Source of the DNA: Azolla caroliniana
Lineage: Eukaryota > Polypodiophyta
Direction: 5' to 3'
DNA: 64,000 nt
NCBI GenBank assembly: GCA_043228905.1
Contig: JBHGNT010000012.1
Coordinates: 17,050,001-17,114,000 of the forward strand
In this document: piece by piece, positions 12,169-23,353 of the stretch
How the letters are laid out: each line of letters starts with the position of its first letter
How positions within the stretch are numbered: position 1 is the stretch's first letter
Made by a program: the position numbers and the translations under genes
The notes under the pieces: model-generated
Database searches by the model: none
Seen by the model: the letters and a program-made list of their open reading frames with translations, nothing else
What the model was told of the DNA's origin: nothing

Positions 12169-12637
12169 TTGCAATGCCATAGTGAAGAAAGAAATCAAGG
12201 GGACTCTTCGGCCGTGAATCTGCAACTAGTCGTCACTCCCAAAAAAACCATCATTATCATCACGGACAAGGCCTTGTCCTTAACAGGAAATACCCAATTC
12301 TCAGAGGAAGAAGTGTTGACCTTTAGGGACATGCCCGCCGAATCCTATGAGCTCGGCACAATCTTATAGCACGGCATGACGTACGAGCTAATCGACTTCC
12401 TCGCTCGTCTCCAGGTTGCTGCAATAACATGTATGGCCCAGGAACATTTCGAGCAACAGATGGTCCAGCGGCTGCTCACCAATGAGCTTGAATTGGGCAA
12501 GGAGGCACAACTTCAGAAAATCGGCTGGAAGTGGGTAATTGAAACCCATCGTGCAAGAATTCAGCCACCTGAAAAAGATTATGTGCGGAAGCAATAGAAA
12601 ACCGAACATAGAAAATACGCAGGTTTAATGGGGAGCT
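12169..12637 (+). pseudogene. Accessory ORF remnant downstream of E2 pol
   Basis: Two plus-strand frames (12169-12369 and 12376-12597) separated by a stop form one decayed ORF of about 140 codons. I do not recognise the protein. The segment KIGWKWVIETHRARIQPP closely matches the minus-strand fragment at 63223-63354, so the ORF belongs to a repeated family rather than a host gene. The Cop1 LTR at 12638 cuts off the sequence. Confidence 0.45.
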
Positions 12638-12970
12638 TGAATATACACAATACGCGGGAGAGACAGAGAGAGAGAACACACAGAAACTCAATACAGAATA
12701 ATACTCAATCTATACATACACTGTGCTCAATGAGCACCTTTTATACAAGCCCTGGCAATAGGGCTGACACAAGTACTGACAGTACTTGATCACTCATAAA
12801 TGAGCCTACTACACTAACTCCCAAAATTATTCCTTACTAGGAATATCTTCCCAATGGCCTCGCGGTTTTCACACCGATACGGCCATGTTGTGCGTACTGA
12901 TTTACGCACCCAATCTACGCACTGGGTTACGCATCGTATTATGCACGAATGTTGAGCTTGTCTCTCAACA
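12638..12970 (-). mobile_element. Cop1 3' LTR (333 bp)
   Basis: On the minus strand it runs TGTTGAGAGA to GTATATTCA. It carries a TATA box (CCTTTTATA on the plus strand, 12738-12746) and a GA/CT-rich tract at 12657-12676. The polypurine tract TTGAGGGGGAG lies immediately inside. A second LTR of the same family is at 63355-63705 in plus orientation. Confidence 0.88.
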
Positions 12971-12981
12971 CTCCCCCTCAA
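12971..12981 (-). other. Cop1 polypurine tract
   Basis: TTGAGGGGGAG on the minus strand, abutting the LTR start. The identical motif precedes the LTR of the related element F at 36806-36816. Confidence 0.85.
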
Positions 12982-13495
12982 GCTCAACTTGAGGTTCCAC
13001 CTGCTTCGCCGGATCTACTTTTCGGTTCCTTCTGGCTTCACGCCTCGTTCGCGTTCCTCGACCCGTTCGATTTCGCGCACCTCGACCCTTCCGGTCGGCT
13101 TGTCTGCTTACACGGCCCTTCTCAGCTTCCTTACTGTTGCGGTGTTGGCGCCTCTTCTGCTGCCTTCTCTTCTGCTTGGCCCTTGGTTGATTCAGCGTAT
13201 CTGAATCAAACATCTGAACCGACTCGGTTTCCTCCGATCAGTTTTCGCTCTCGTCTGAGTTGGTTGTCTCTAACTCATCTTCGGTCTTCTCACCCTTGAT
13301 GGCTTCGTCTCCCACACGCTTGGTTGGATTTGGCTCTTTCTTTCGACTGCTCCCTTTATGTCCGCTTTCAGACTCTTCCGTGGATCTGCACTCGGCTTCT
13401 TCAACCGATCCGAAATTGAATTCGTCATCCAACTCGGTGTCACGGTCTTTTCCACTCCTTTCCCGCTCCCTTCCGTGGTCATCATGGACGTCTCT
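12982..13495 (-). pseudogene. Charged 3' extension between Cop1 RNase H and polypurine tract
   Basis: After the usual RNase H ending (HLDVLNLRG) the frame stays open for about 80 more codons rich in Glu, Lys, Arg and Ser, then continues in another frame as an Arg/Lys/Gln-rich stretch to the polypurine tract. Element F has an equivalent acidic/basic segment at 36216-36805. There is no membrane segment, so it is not obviously env-like. Its function is unknown. Confidence 0.5.
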
Positions 13496-15068
13496 CCCCC
13501 TCAAGTTCAGCACGTCGAGGTGACGCAACCCAAGCGCACCCGAGAATTGCCGCAACTTGTCCAGACCAAGAGGCTTGGTGAAGATGTCATTGTTTTGCCG
13601 ATCCATCAGAACATACTGAAGTTCGACTTCACCGGAGAGGACACGCTCACGGACGAAATGGTAGTGACCTCAATGTGCTTGGTTCGGGCGTGGAAGACGG
13701 GGGTTCTTAGCTAGCTGAATGTTGCTGAGGTTGTCGTTGGATCGGATACCTCCACCTGCAGATCCTTAAGTAGCCGCTTCAACCATATGGCTTCGCATGT
13801 CGCGACAGCCGCTCCTCTATACTCGGCTTCGGTGCTTGACAGTGCAACTGTCAGCTGCTTCTTGCTACTCCACGCGATCGCGGCACTCCCAAGAGAGAAC
13901 ACGAAACTGGATGTGGATCGGCGATCGTCGGCATTTCTGGCCCAATCAGCATTGGTGTAACCGACTAGTTGCATGGAAGTATCGGTCCAATATAGTAGCC
14001 CCCGATCCTTAGTGCCACTGACATACCGGAGTACGCGTTGTGCGCACTAAAGGTGCTCCTCGGTCGGTCGCGCCATGAACTGACTAATCACCCCGACCAG
14101 GTAGCTGAGATCTAGTCAGGTGATGGTCAAGTATATAAGGCTTCCAACTATCTGTCAGAACCTCGTCAGGTCGCATACCTTTCCGGAATCGAGGTGAAGC
14201 TTGCTGCTTCTATCCAGAGGAGCCGAGACGGACTTACAGTTGGCCATCTCGAATTTGAAGAGCATACTCAACACGTAATGTCGTTGGCTGATCAATATGC
14301 CTTTGGGGGTGCGAATCACTTCGATCCCGAGGAAGTAATGAAGGTCCCCCAGATCCTTCATGTCAAATGATGCCGCAAGTTGGAGCTTCACGTGGTCAAT
14401 CTCACCTAGGTCGGCGCCGGTGATGACCAAGTCATCAACATAAAGTAAAATGCTAACCAGTTCGAGTGGACCTTTCCGGATGAACAGTGAGGAGACTGAT
14501 TTTGACGTCGGAAAGCCCAACCGACACAATCGTTGCGTGATCTTTGCGTTCCAGGCACGCGGGCTTGCTTTAGTCCATAAAGGGACTTCTTCAATCAGCA
14601 CACCGCCGAAGTGTTCGTTCCAGAGTGAAATCCGGGGGGTTGTACCATGTACACCTACTCCTCAAGCTCACCTTGCAGGAACGCATTCTTTACATCCATC
14701 TAATGTATGTGCCACCCCTTTGCCGCAGCTACTGCGAGGAAAACACGGTTGGTCGTCATCTTCGTGACCGGCGCAAACGTCTCATCGTAGTCGATGTCCT
14801 GTTTCTGTGCATAGCCTTTCGCTACTAACCGAGCCTTGTATCGGTTGACCGAGCCGTCAGTGTTGTACTTGACCTTGTAAACCCACCTACATCCGATTGG
14901 CTTCACACCTTTCAGTGCGTCAACCAGGTCCCAGGTTTCATTCTCCGCTAATGCGCGCATCTCTTCCTCCATTGCGGCGCACCAATTTGTGTCCTTCACC
15001 GCTTTTGCGTAGCTCTCTGGCTCACGCACTTCAGCTACACAGGTCATGTACACATAGTGATGCACCAT
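13496..15068 (-). pseudogene. Cop1 reverse transcriptase and RNase H
   Basis: Ty1/copia RT begins at 15068 on the minus strand ([39 protein letters not shown]). It continues to LLYVDDLVITG near 14430 with the YVDD active site intact. Further blocks are FDMKDLGDLHYFLGIEVI and, for RNase H, GYTNADWARN, ALSSTEAEYRGAA and DIFTKPL. Frame breaks occur near 14690, 14150 and 13710. The element is oriented minus, with integrase upstream and LTR downstream. It is a decayed copy. Confidence 0.88.
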
Positions 15069-16284
15069 GTACCCATTCTATCCGAACCGCACAACAGGGT
15101 TCTTCTGGTGGGTAGATCGACGTAATTCGTGATTACCCGATTTCCTGACTTTTTCGGCTACCGTCGACCTCTTCTGTGGAGGTTCCTTCTCGATTCGCTC
15201 GAGGTCAGATTCGCTTTGAACTGACTCGGCACTACCGAAATCGTATTCCGACGTCTTCTTCTTCCCCTTCTCCTAGCGCGTAGACTTTCTCCTCGGTTTT
15301 TTATGCGGGGACTGCACGGGCGAGTCTCCACTACTCGCCGGCTCTTCATCGAACTCTCTTCGCGGGTCCCAATTTCAGGCTCATCCGGAGGCATCTCGGC
15401 CTCGTTGACCTCATTGTCAAAACTCGGATTAGAGGTGAGGTCCAGAGTCGGAGGCAAGTACCAAGACGCGGACTCGTCAAACACAACGTCGGGGCTCACG
15501 CGCGCGTGTTTGGTGCGAGGGTTATAACACTTATAACCCTTCTGCTCGTCCGAATAGCCAACCAAGATACACTTCTCGGCTTTCATGTCCAACTTCCTCC
15601 ATTTCTCCTTCGGTACATGCACATACGCAATGCTACCAAAAACTCTCAAGTGTCGCAGATTCGGCTTCCTTTCGAAATACAGCTCATGCGCCGACACTTT
15701 GTCTCCGATCCAATTCTAAATGTACACCGCGGTTCATACCGCCTCGGCCCAATAGAACTTGGGCAAACTCTTCTCCTCCAGCATTGCCTGTGCCGCTTCT
15801 ACAATTGACCGATTCTTCCTCTCAGCCACGCCATTTTGCTCCAGCGTGTATCTACAACTGAATTTGTGCCGAATTCCCATCTATTGTAGATAGTCGTTGA
15901 ATTGACCGGAAAAGTACTCTTTTCCGCCATCCAACCACAAGCACTTGATCTTTTGTCCTGTTTCCGTTTCCACAAATAGTCGAAGACTTCACTCTTCTTC
16001 TCGATGAGATAGGTCCACGTGTGCCGCGTATAGTCGTCGATGAAGGAGACAAAATATCGACTCCCGCCAAGACTAACGTTCTGTGCCAGCCCCCATACAT
16101 CGGAATGTATCAAATCGAGCTTGTTCCGGCTCCGGTTACGCTCGTTAGGGAAGGGAAGTCGGTGTTGCTTCCTTAGCTGGCAGGCTTCACAAATTTGCGC
16201 CTTCCGGCCACTAAAATTGGGCAATCCAAACACCACCTGTTTCGATGGTAGGTCCTGAAGCCGTTGATCGTCGTGTCTACGCAC
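15069..16284 (-). pseudogene. Cop1 pre-integrase and integrase
   Basis: The pre-integrase zinc-binding end (ICEACQLRKQHRLPF) is near 16180. The integrase core follows with all three catalytic positions visible: LIHSDVWG (about 16110), LDGGKEYF (about 15940) and NGVAERKN (about 15825). The C-terminal part (HLRVFGSIAYVHVP, FDESASWY) lies at 15400-15660. Several stops break the frame. The 5' part of Cop1 (gag, protease, 5' LTR) is missing because Ty3-C sequence begins at about 16285. Confidence 0.85.
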
Positions 16285-17021
16285 CACATGCACCTGTTCC
16301 CCACTGCCGGCTGTCGGTCTCGAGCCGGTTCGCCGCCTTCCCTTCGAGCCTGGGCGATCTGGAGATCCTTTATCGCCCGCGTCAACTCCTCCAGCGTTGC
16401 TCCTCCGGACGAGCCATTGACCATGCCGGTCGAAGCCGGACCGGTTTCGAGCCATTCCCGGGTCTCTTCCCTTCGCACTTGCGGTGCCGATTCAAGTCTC
16501 CTTGCTGTGACAGAGCCCGCACCGGCCGCACCGGCCGCCCCGTTGTCAGCCCATTCTCGCCGTTTGTCGAAACGGCCACAGACTCTCTTAACCGCAGCCC
16601 AGTCGGTTGTCAGCCCGTCTTCGGTTTCTAGCAAGGAGCCGACTTGATCCCTGTCTCGCTCGTCCACCGACTTGACGAACAGTAGGACCCGGCTCGTATC
16701 CAGAACGGTTCGGTCAAGCGCCGAAAGGCGCGCAAAGCGTTCTTCGAACTCCCGGAGGAGTGCCGATGCGTTTCTTCCCTTACCGGGGGACTCCACCCAT
16801 TCCATGAAGTCTCGTTTCGAAAGCTGGAGCGCGTCGTCCAGCCCGTATTTTTCCAGGAGTCGGCCTTCGAACTCCTCCCAGGTACGGCTCTCCGCCCGCA
16901 CCTCGAGCACCTCCGCATGGATGCTCGGCATCGCCACTCGAGGAAACCCGGCAAGACGCCTCTCTTGCGGAATGTCCCGCATCAGCATTTCTGCCCCGTA
17001 GGACGCCAAATACTCTTCCGG
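16285..17021 (-). pseudogene. Ty3-C gag, N-terminal portion
   Basis: Minus-strand gag, starting at a point equivalent to codon 44 of the Ty3-A gag (YLASYGAEML). It runs open for about 245 codons through LLREFEERFARL, LLFVKSVDERDRDQ and VCGRFDKRREW, then a Gly/Ala/Ser-rich linker. Its 5' edge at 17021 is fused to RT-region sequence, the reverse of normal order. Its 3' edge near 16285 is fused to Cop1. Confidence 0.82.
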
Positions 17022-17526
17022 TGTCTACACACAATCTCTTCCGGTGAGAATGCGAAGGCTTTCCCGTGCCTTCCGAGCATCCTCCGAAACCGGTCTTCCT
17101 CCGCCGGCAGTAAGAACCCGCCCCCACCGATTTTGAGCTCCCGGAGCGTCCCGTCGGTGAAGGTGTGTCCTATGCAGGCCGGATCTCGTAAACTGGGGTC
17201 CGACGCAACCCCTCTGATCTGGGACTCGCTGCCCTCCGGTAAGGGTGCCACGACTGGCCTTACCTTCCGGTCCACAGTCTTGTACTTTGTGCTAACTCGG
17301 GCCGTCCGATCCGACCCGAGCCCCCGACTGAAGTTCGCGATGACTTCGTACATCTCTTCGGAACATACCGGTATCGTCCGGTCTTCGTTAAGGTCTTCTC
17401 CGGCAACCTTCCTCAGCATCCCTAAGGTGTCGTCGAAGGAGACCGCCTCCACAGCTCCGCTGATTTCCTCGTCCGGGCCAAGAACTCCGCACACTCGAAG
17501 TCGCTCTTCCGCCCTTGTCTTTTCTC
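17022..17526 (-). pseudogene. Ty3-C segment between protease and reverse transcriptase
   Basis: Open minus-strand frame matching the Ty3-B segment at 22903-23353 (ISGAVEAVSFDDTLGMLRKV, MYEVIANFSRGLGSDRTARV, RKVRPVVAPLPEGSE) and extending further, to RHGKAFAFSPEEI. This is the connector just before the RT fingers. Its start at 17526 lies head-to-head with gag sequence on the plus strand, and its end is joined to gag-N. The Ty3-C fragment is therefore rearranged. Confidence 0.8.
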
Positions 17527-18865
17527 GGCAGAGGCGTTGAGAAACCGGGTGGTGTACCTGTGGGAAGGCCGGGTGCACGATGGCGACACCAGGAGGGCCC
17601 TGAGCCGAAACGACGGGCGAGGAGGTATGAAGAGACTGATGGAAGAGGCAGCGGCCCGACACGTGGAGGCCATCCACTACTCGGCGTCGGCCGGTATTCG
17701 GGTTGGGGGCAGCGAGGCCCGAAAGGAGAGTAAAGACGGTTTCTGGTCGGCAATGCTGGAAGGCCTCGCCGGTGCGCAGCTGAGAAAAGATGAAACGGAC
17801 CGCGCTGAGAGACGGGTCCGGGAAATAACCGGGTGGAGTGATCCGGTCGAGGAGAAGACGGGCTTCGTAGAAGCCGCTTGCCGGAACTACGAGGCTCTGG
17901 TAGAAGATAAGCGAGTAGGGAAAGCCAGAGCGGCCGGGCCCTCACAACGGTACAAGACCCGATTCGGGCAACGACGGAACGATGCCGGTGGGCCCGGCCC
18001 GAAAGATAACCCCAGGAAGGGCGGGTACCGATTGGGGACAGAAATAGAAAGGACTACGGACCTACGAAAGGTCCTAGAAGAACGGATCCTCGACAACAAA
18101 GTGGAGCTGTCATTACGGGAGGTGCTAGGGATCGCCAAGAAGGAGTTCCACGACTCCATTGTAGACTTGGTGAAACGGAAGAGACTGTCGACGGAGACGG
18201 AACCGGAAAGACTGGTGGAGGTGCGGACGACGCACATTGACGACTCGGCGCTGGAAGATGAGTGGGCGGAGAGCCACTATTCGAGGCCACACTGGGCCCG
18301 AGCGACCACGGAGACCCCGGTAAAGATCGGAGATGTTCAGGAACCGGTGGTGGCGTTGGTGGACCACGGTTTGGAAATAAACCTAATGTCCATGGACTTC
18401 TATAAGAAGGGAAAGTGGCCGATCAACACCAGGCACGGGTGGAAGATACGGGCGGCGACGCGCGCCACCGAGGAACTGCACGGGGCCTGCCCGAATGTGC
18501 GAGTAAAGATCGGCGACGTCGAGATTGACCAACACTTCTTCGTACAGGAGACGTCCTCGCATCCGGTCATATTAGGGGAACCATACATCACGGCGGCGAG
18601 AATGGAGACCAAGGTGCTGGACAACGGTTCGGCCTACGCGAGGGTCAAAAGCCAGGACGGGCGCCATTCGGTGCAATTTTTGACGGTGCGGCCGAACCAC
18701 GAGAGAAACCGCGAGTCCCTCGGTGGCGAGAGCCGGGAGGATTTTTAGAGAGGGCTGCCAAGGCGTGGGGCCGAGACAGTCCGGATACTCGGGAAAGACC
18801 CCACGATTGTATGATAGGCAGGAGATTTTGCTTCTCCGACAGCGGAGGGTGTATGGTGGTCGGTG
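17527..18865 (+). pseudogene. Ty3-C gag C-terminal region and aspartic protease
   Basis: A 403-codon plus-strand frame (17537-18748) covers the gag C-terminal region and protease. The protease loop reads ALVDHGLEINLMS, with His after the catalytic Asp where most retropepsins have Ser or Thr. The Ty3-B copy has VDHGSEI, so DHG is a family trait rather than decay. Blocks HFFVQETSSHPVILGEPYIT and METKVLDNGSAYARVKS follow. After a stop, homology runs to about 18865, where Cop2a LTR sequence begins. Inverting 17527-18865 would place this directly upstream of the preceding segment, as in Ty3-B. Confidence 0.82.
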
Positions 18866-19380
18866 TGAACCGGATGAGGAGTACCCGGCTACGGAGAGCC
18901 GGATGGTGCAGAACCGGTGAGAACCGGAGGAAGAGACATATTCGTAAATATGTTTCTGAGGGCCCATCGAGGCTATATTTGTAAATAGCCGAAAAGTGAT
19001 ATTAGTATAAATATGACTTAGGGCAAACTTTTAGTTGTTGTTGTCATTTTTCTGTTTTGCACGAGATCAGTGTGCGTAACTGTACAGAGAGAGAGAGAGA
19101 GAGAAAGAGGTCGTTGCCTCTGTTGTAACCGCCGCCTGTGGCGAAGATTTGTGAGCACTAGGTCGGTGCCTCAGTGAACTCACTGTTGTATATTTCTACA
19201 TAGTGACAGTTTGCAGCCTGTGGGCTGCCGTGGTTTTTCCCCTAGTTTGGGGTTTTCCACGTAAACCTCCTGTGTATTCTCTCCTTCTTTGTGTCTCGTT
19301 TTATTTCCCGTGTTTTTGTGTATCATTCTAAGCTCGGTTGTGGCCGAGCGTCGCGCATAAGGAACATTGGGTTCCCGACA
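18866..19380 (+). mobile_element. Cop2a 5' LTR, 3' part only
   Basis: The first part of the LTR is missing at the junction with Ty3-C. The remainder holds AACCGG repeats, a TATA-like TATAAATATGACTT near 19007, a GA tract (19085-19110) and the terminal GTTCCCGACA. The primer site follows at once. It is closely related to the solo LTR at 36950-37780. Confidence 0.85.
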
Positions 19381-19382
19381 AG

Positions 19383-19394
19383 TGGTATCAGAGC
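19383..19394 (+). other. Cop2a primer-binding site (tRNA-iMet)
   Basis: TGGTATCAGAGC, the standard copia primer site complementary to initiator tRNA-Met, lies two bases after the LTR. Confidence 0.9.
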
Positions 19395-19410
19395 AAAACA
19401 ACACAGAAAT

Positions 19411-19719
19411 ATGGACGAATCGTTTGGTGGCATGTTCAAGCTCACCGGCTCCAACTATTCGGTATGGAAGTCGAAGATGAGGGACATGCTCGTGGTTAAA
19501 GACCTCTGGCTGCCGGTTCAGTTCGGGGACAAGAGACTGGACAAAATCGACGCCGCGATATGGGAGGTGATGCACATGAAGACAACGGCGTACATACGGT
19601 GCTTCATCGACATGAGCTTGTACAACAACTTCAATGAAGAGAGCAAGGCTCATGAGCTCTGGGAGAAGATCGACATAATGTTTCAGAACAAAAATGTTGT
19701 TAACCAGGTGTCAGTATTC
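19411..19719 (+). pseudogene. Cop2a gag, N-terminal fragment
   Basis: It starts at ATG 19411, 17 bases after the primer site: MDESFGGMFKLTGSNYSVWK, then YIRCFIDMSLYNNF. It ends in QVSVF at the point where Ty3-B sequence takes over (19720). The same N-terminus is seen in Cop3 (38980, minus) and Cop4 (62646, minus). About 103 codons survive. Confidence 0.85.
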
Positions 19720-21619
19720 CCCCGGTATACATAACGGTGGACACGAGTCCGACCGGGATCGGATGGGTCGTCAACCAAGAAGACAAGGACGGCATTCGGT
19801 TCCCGATCTGATTCGGCGCGAAGGTCCTCAGTGAGCGACAACGAGGGTACGCCCAGGTTAAACACGAACTCTGGGGCATCGTTTCGGCAGTAAAGGCCGA
19901 CAAAGACCACCTGATCGGGACAGAAGTGATTATCGAGACGGATTGCCTGCCAATTCTCGGCATGGTTTCCGGATGCGCGACACCGGACTTGGCAATGCTC
20001 AGGTGGATAGCGTACATCAAGTCCCTGGATCCGGAAATACGACACATTTCCGGAAAGGACAACGCCATGGCCGACATGCTTTCGAGGGCGAGGTTTGATG
20101 ACGAGGAAGGCATGGTTTCGGAGGACGAGGAAGTCGGCGTGGACTTCTTCGAGGCGGCGTACGTGACGACCGATGGGACAAGCACTCCGGCACTTAACGA
20201 CTTCGACGAGAGCAAGTACGACGACAAGTGGCTCCAGATCGGTGGATTCTTGAGGACAATGACGCCGGATGCGTCATGGACGAAGGACGAGGCCAACCGG
20301 ATCCGGAAGAAAGCTTACCGATTCTTTCTCCGGGACGGATACTTATGGAAGCACCCGAAGAAGAGGGACGGCGTTCCGCTCCGGGTGGTGGTGATGAAGG
20401 AAGAACAGGAGGAGCTGCTGACGGCCTACCACGACAGCCCTTGGGCCGGACACCGTGGAACCTGGGCCACGTTCGAGAAGATAAAGGGGAAAAACTGGTG
20501 GCCGGGACTGTACCGGGACGTGCATCGATTCGTGACAACTTGCGAGAGCTGTCAGATGCACTCCATAGTCCGACACCGGGACGAACTTCACCCTACGTAC
20601 CCTCCGACCATCCACTTCAAATGGATGGTAGACCTGGTAACGATGCCGATAGGAGTAGGACAGATGCGGTATTTGGTCCTGGCTCGGGAAGATCTGACGA
20701 ACCAGGTGGAAGGTCGGGCCCTTCAGAACAAAACGACTGCAGCCGTATGTCGGTTCCTGCTCGAGGACGTAATATGCCGGTACGGGTGTGTCGGGAAGAT
20801 CGTGGCTGATCGCGGGGAGTTGGACGCCGAAGAGGCCGAGGACCTGTTCGACCGGTTAGGGGTCAAGCTCTCGCTTACCACTGCGTACAATCCGGAGGCA
20901 AATGGGAAGGTGGAGCACGTACACGGACCGATCGTCAAGGCGTTAGTGCGGAGGGCAAGTCGGGAACTGGCCACGGCTGCTGCCTTACGCGTTGTGGGCT
21001 GACCGAACTACGCACAGTTCGGTAACCGGATTCATGCCGGCAGAGCTCATGTTTGGGCAAAAGCCGGTCATGCCGATGGAACGTACGATCTCCTCATGGG
21101 CAACCGTGGATTGGAGAGACGAGATGAGCCGGGAGGAACTGTTGGCGGCGCACATACGACAGCTCGAGCGAAGACCGGAGGACGTGGAGCAGGCTGCGGA
21201 AAAGCTTCGGGAAGCAAGGATGAGGAACAAAGCCCGGTTCGACCGAACGCACCGGCTCCGACCGAAGAAGATCGAGGAAGGCGACTGGGTGCTAGTCTAT
21301 GACAACAGGCTTGACAACCAGCACTAAGCGACACGGAAGTTCGCAAGAAGGTGGTTCGTGCCTTACGTGGTACAAAGCGCCAACGACAACGGGACGTACC
21401 ATCTGGCGGAACTCGATGGTACGAGAATGGCGATACCGGTAGCGGGGAAGCGGATCAAAGCGTTCAAGAAGCGTCACGACGACGAGCCGGATCCGGTTGA
21501 CCTGGACCGCGACGACGAACGATCCGAAACCGAGGAAGAACCGACGAGCGGGGAATGAAGGCTGGACCGGTTTTCTCCGTCCCAACTCAATTTGGCGCAT
21601 GCCGGTGGATGCGCGGTTA
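19720..21619 (+). pseudogene. Ty3-B RNase H and integrase (3' half)
   Basis: It begins inside the RT/RNase H region (VYITVDTSPTGIGWVVNQ). RNase H carries IIETDCLPIL and ISGKDNAMADMLSR. Integrase has its zinc-binding part (HDSPWAGHRGTW, TCESCQ) and core KWMVDLVTMP, VADRGELDAEE and NGKVEHVHG, so the acidic triad appears intact. A GPY-type C-terminal module is degenerate (RRWFVPYVV). Damage: a stop at 19808, a frameshift near 20955 and a stop at 21325. The rest of Ty3-B is inverted at 22903-25014. Confidence 0.87.
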
Positions 21620-21631
21620 GGTGGGGGCGGA
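21620..21631 (+). other. Ty3-B polypurine tract
   Basis: GGTGGGGGCGGA directly before the LTR. The same sequence occurs in Ty3-A (33239-33250, minus) and in element G (44015-44026). Confidence 0.85.
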
Positions 21632-22253
21632 TGTCGTGAAGAAAACCGTCCACAAGCGGAATCGGTGCACAGGAGCGTAGGAACCGGCTCTTCTCGAATG
21701 TTGTCCATAGAAGATCCTAGGCAGGTAGATTTAGTGGGTAGGAAGTAAAGGGGAAACGACGCCTTCCTTGGCTATAAAAGGAGGGAGACGCGAAGGGGGA
21801 GGGGATCGCGGAGAGTCGAGGACGAAGTGTTGTCGGTTTAGGTGCGAAGGCTTTTCTCCCTCTCTCTCTCTCTCTCTGGTTCGCAAGCTCCATAGCTTCC
21901 CTCTGTGTAGGTTTCGGGAGGCTCGCGCTGCTCTGAGGAATGCCCGAGTGCTTTCGGCAGCACCTCCAACCTACTCCTTCCTTCCTGTGTGTTTACGAAC
22001 AGGTATCAGCATCTGTTCGCCGGCCTGTTTGGTTTTAATCGACTTCCCGTTTTGTCGTTTGTCTTTGTTAGTACATACATACCTTCGTGTCTCTCTGTGT
22101 CGCTGTCCCACTCGCGTCTTTGTGTCGAAGGGCCGTGTCCCTGTGAATCTACTCTCGCACGTAGTGGGTCTCTTCTCTTTTCTCTCTTGCTCTTCGGTAT
22201 AGGACCCCCGAGGTCCCGCCTCATTCCACGCATCCGCGAGGAATACCTCGACA
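21632..22253 (+). mobile_element. Ty3-B 3' LTR (622 bp)
   Basis: TGTCGTGAAG to CCTCGACA with a TATA box (CTATAAAAG near 21772) and a CT tract near 21860. It shares a distinctive block (TGTTGTCCATAGAAGATCCT) only with the minus-strand LTR at 24485-25014, so the two are partners. The right flank is GCGG (22254-22257), matching CCGC (25015-25018) beside the partner on the opposite strand. That gives a 4-bp target duplication. Confidence 0.9.
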
Positions 22254-22550
22254 GCGGCAAGTGAAGAAGAGTTGATGCTCATCACCGAGGAGTGTGAGAT
22301 AAACCTTGCCGGCGACGAGATGACCTGGGTGGTAGACTCCGGAGCGTCGTTCCACCTTACCCCGGACCGGAAATGCTTCTCATCCTACTCAGCCGGTGAT
22401 CACGGCTGTGTCCGGATGGGAAATGAAGGGACATGCTGAATTGTCGGCATAGGAGACGTGTGGCTGTCAACACCAACCGGATGCAAGTTGCTGCTGAAGG
22501 ATGTCTGACACGTTCCGGAGGTTCGTCTGAACCTGATATTAGCCGGTCAG
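22254..22550 (+). pseudogene. Cop2 protease fragment flanking Ty3-B
   Basis: Plus-strand copia protease: AASEEELMLITEE, TWVVDSGASFHLTP, SSYSAGDHGCVRMG. It is homologous to Cop2b 54476-54762. It directly follows the Ty3-B LTR and represents the target into which Ty3-B inserted. The other side of the target is at 25015-25042, minus strand. It ends where an antisense Cop2 LTR end begins. Confidence 0.8.
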
Positions 22551-22902
22551 TGACGAGAACCCAACGTTCCTTATGTCCAACACTTGGCCACAACCGAGAT
22601 TCTTTTCATACACAGAAAAACAGGTAATAAAACACGACACAAAGGAGAGGAAGATACACACACACTACACAGGAGGTTTACGTGGAAAACCCCAAACTAA
22701 GGGAAAAACCACGACAGTCCACAGGCTGCAAACTGTCACTATGTAAGAATGTACAAAACAGTGAGTCCACGGAGGCAACGACCTCGTGCTCACGATCTTC
22801 GCCACAGGCGGCGGTTACAACAGAGGCAACAACCTCGTTCTCTCTCTCTCTCTGTACAGTTTCACACTCTGATTTCGTGCAAAACAGAAAATGACAACAA
22901 CA
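22551..22902 (-). mobile_element. Cop2 LTR fragment, 3' end only
   Basis: On the minus strand it reads from GTTGTTGTCATTTTCTGTTT to the LTR terminus GTTCTCGTCA at 22551. It matches roughly the last 350 bp of the Cop2a LTR, including the GA tract (22837-22856). It is cut at 22902 by the junction with Ty3-B. Confidence 0.8.
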
Positions 22903-23353
22903 ACTAACTGGCGTCCGATGCAACCCCTCTGATTCGGGACTCGCTGCCCTCCGGTAAGGGTGCCGCGACTGGCCTTACCTTCCGGTCCACATTCTTGTAC
23001 TTCGTGCTAACTCGGGCCGTCCGATCCGACCCGAGCCCCTGACTGAAGCTCGCGATGACTTCGTACATCTCTTCGGAACATACCGGTATCGTTCGGTCTT
23101 CGTTAAGGTCTTCTTCGGCTACCTTCCTCAGCATTCCCAAGGTGTCGTCGAAGGAGACCGCCTCCACGGCTCCACTGATTTCCTCGTCCGGGCCGAGAAC
23201 TCCGCACGCTCGAAGTCGCACTTCCGCCCTTGTCTTTTCTCGGCCGACGATGCCGACTATCATACACCCCCTGTTGTTGGAGAAGCAAAATTTCCTACCT
23301 ATCGTACAGTCGTGGGGTCTTTTCCGAGTGTCCGGGCTGTCTCGGCCCCACAC
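22903..23353 (-). pseudogene. Ty3-B connector between protease and reverse transcriptase
   Basis: Minus-strand frame of about 149 codons, from the protease end through ISGAVEAVSFDDTL to RKVRPVAAPLPEGSESRIRG. It stops abruptly at 22903, where Cop2 LTR sequence begins. RT proper is absent from Ty3-B. Confidence 0.8.
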
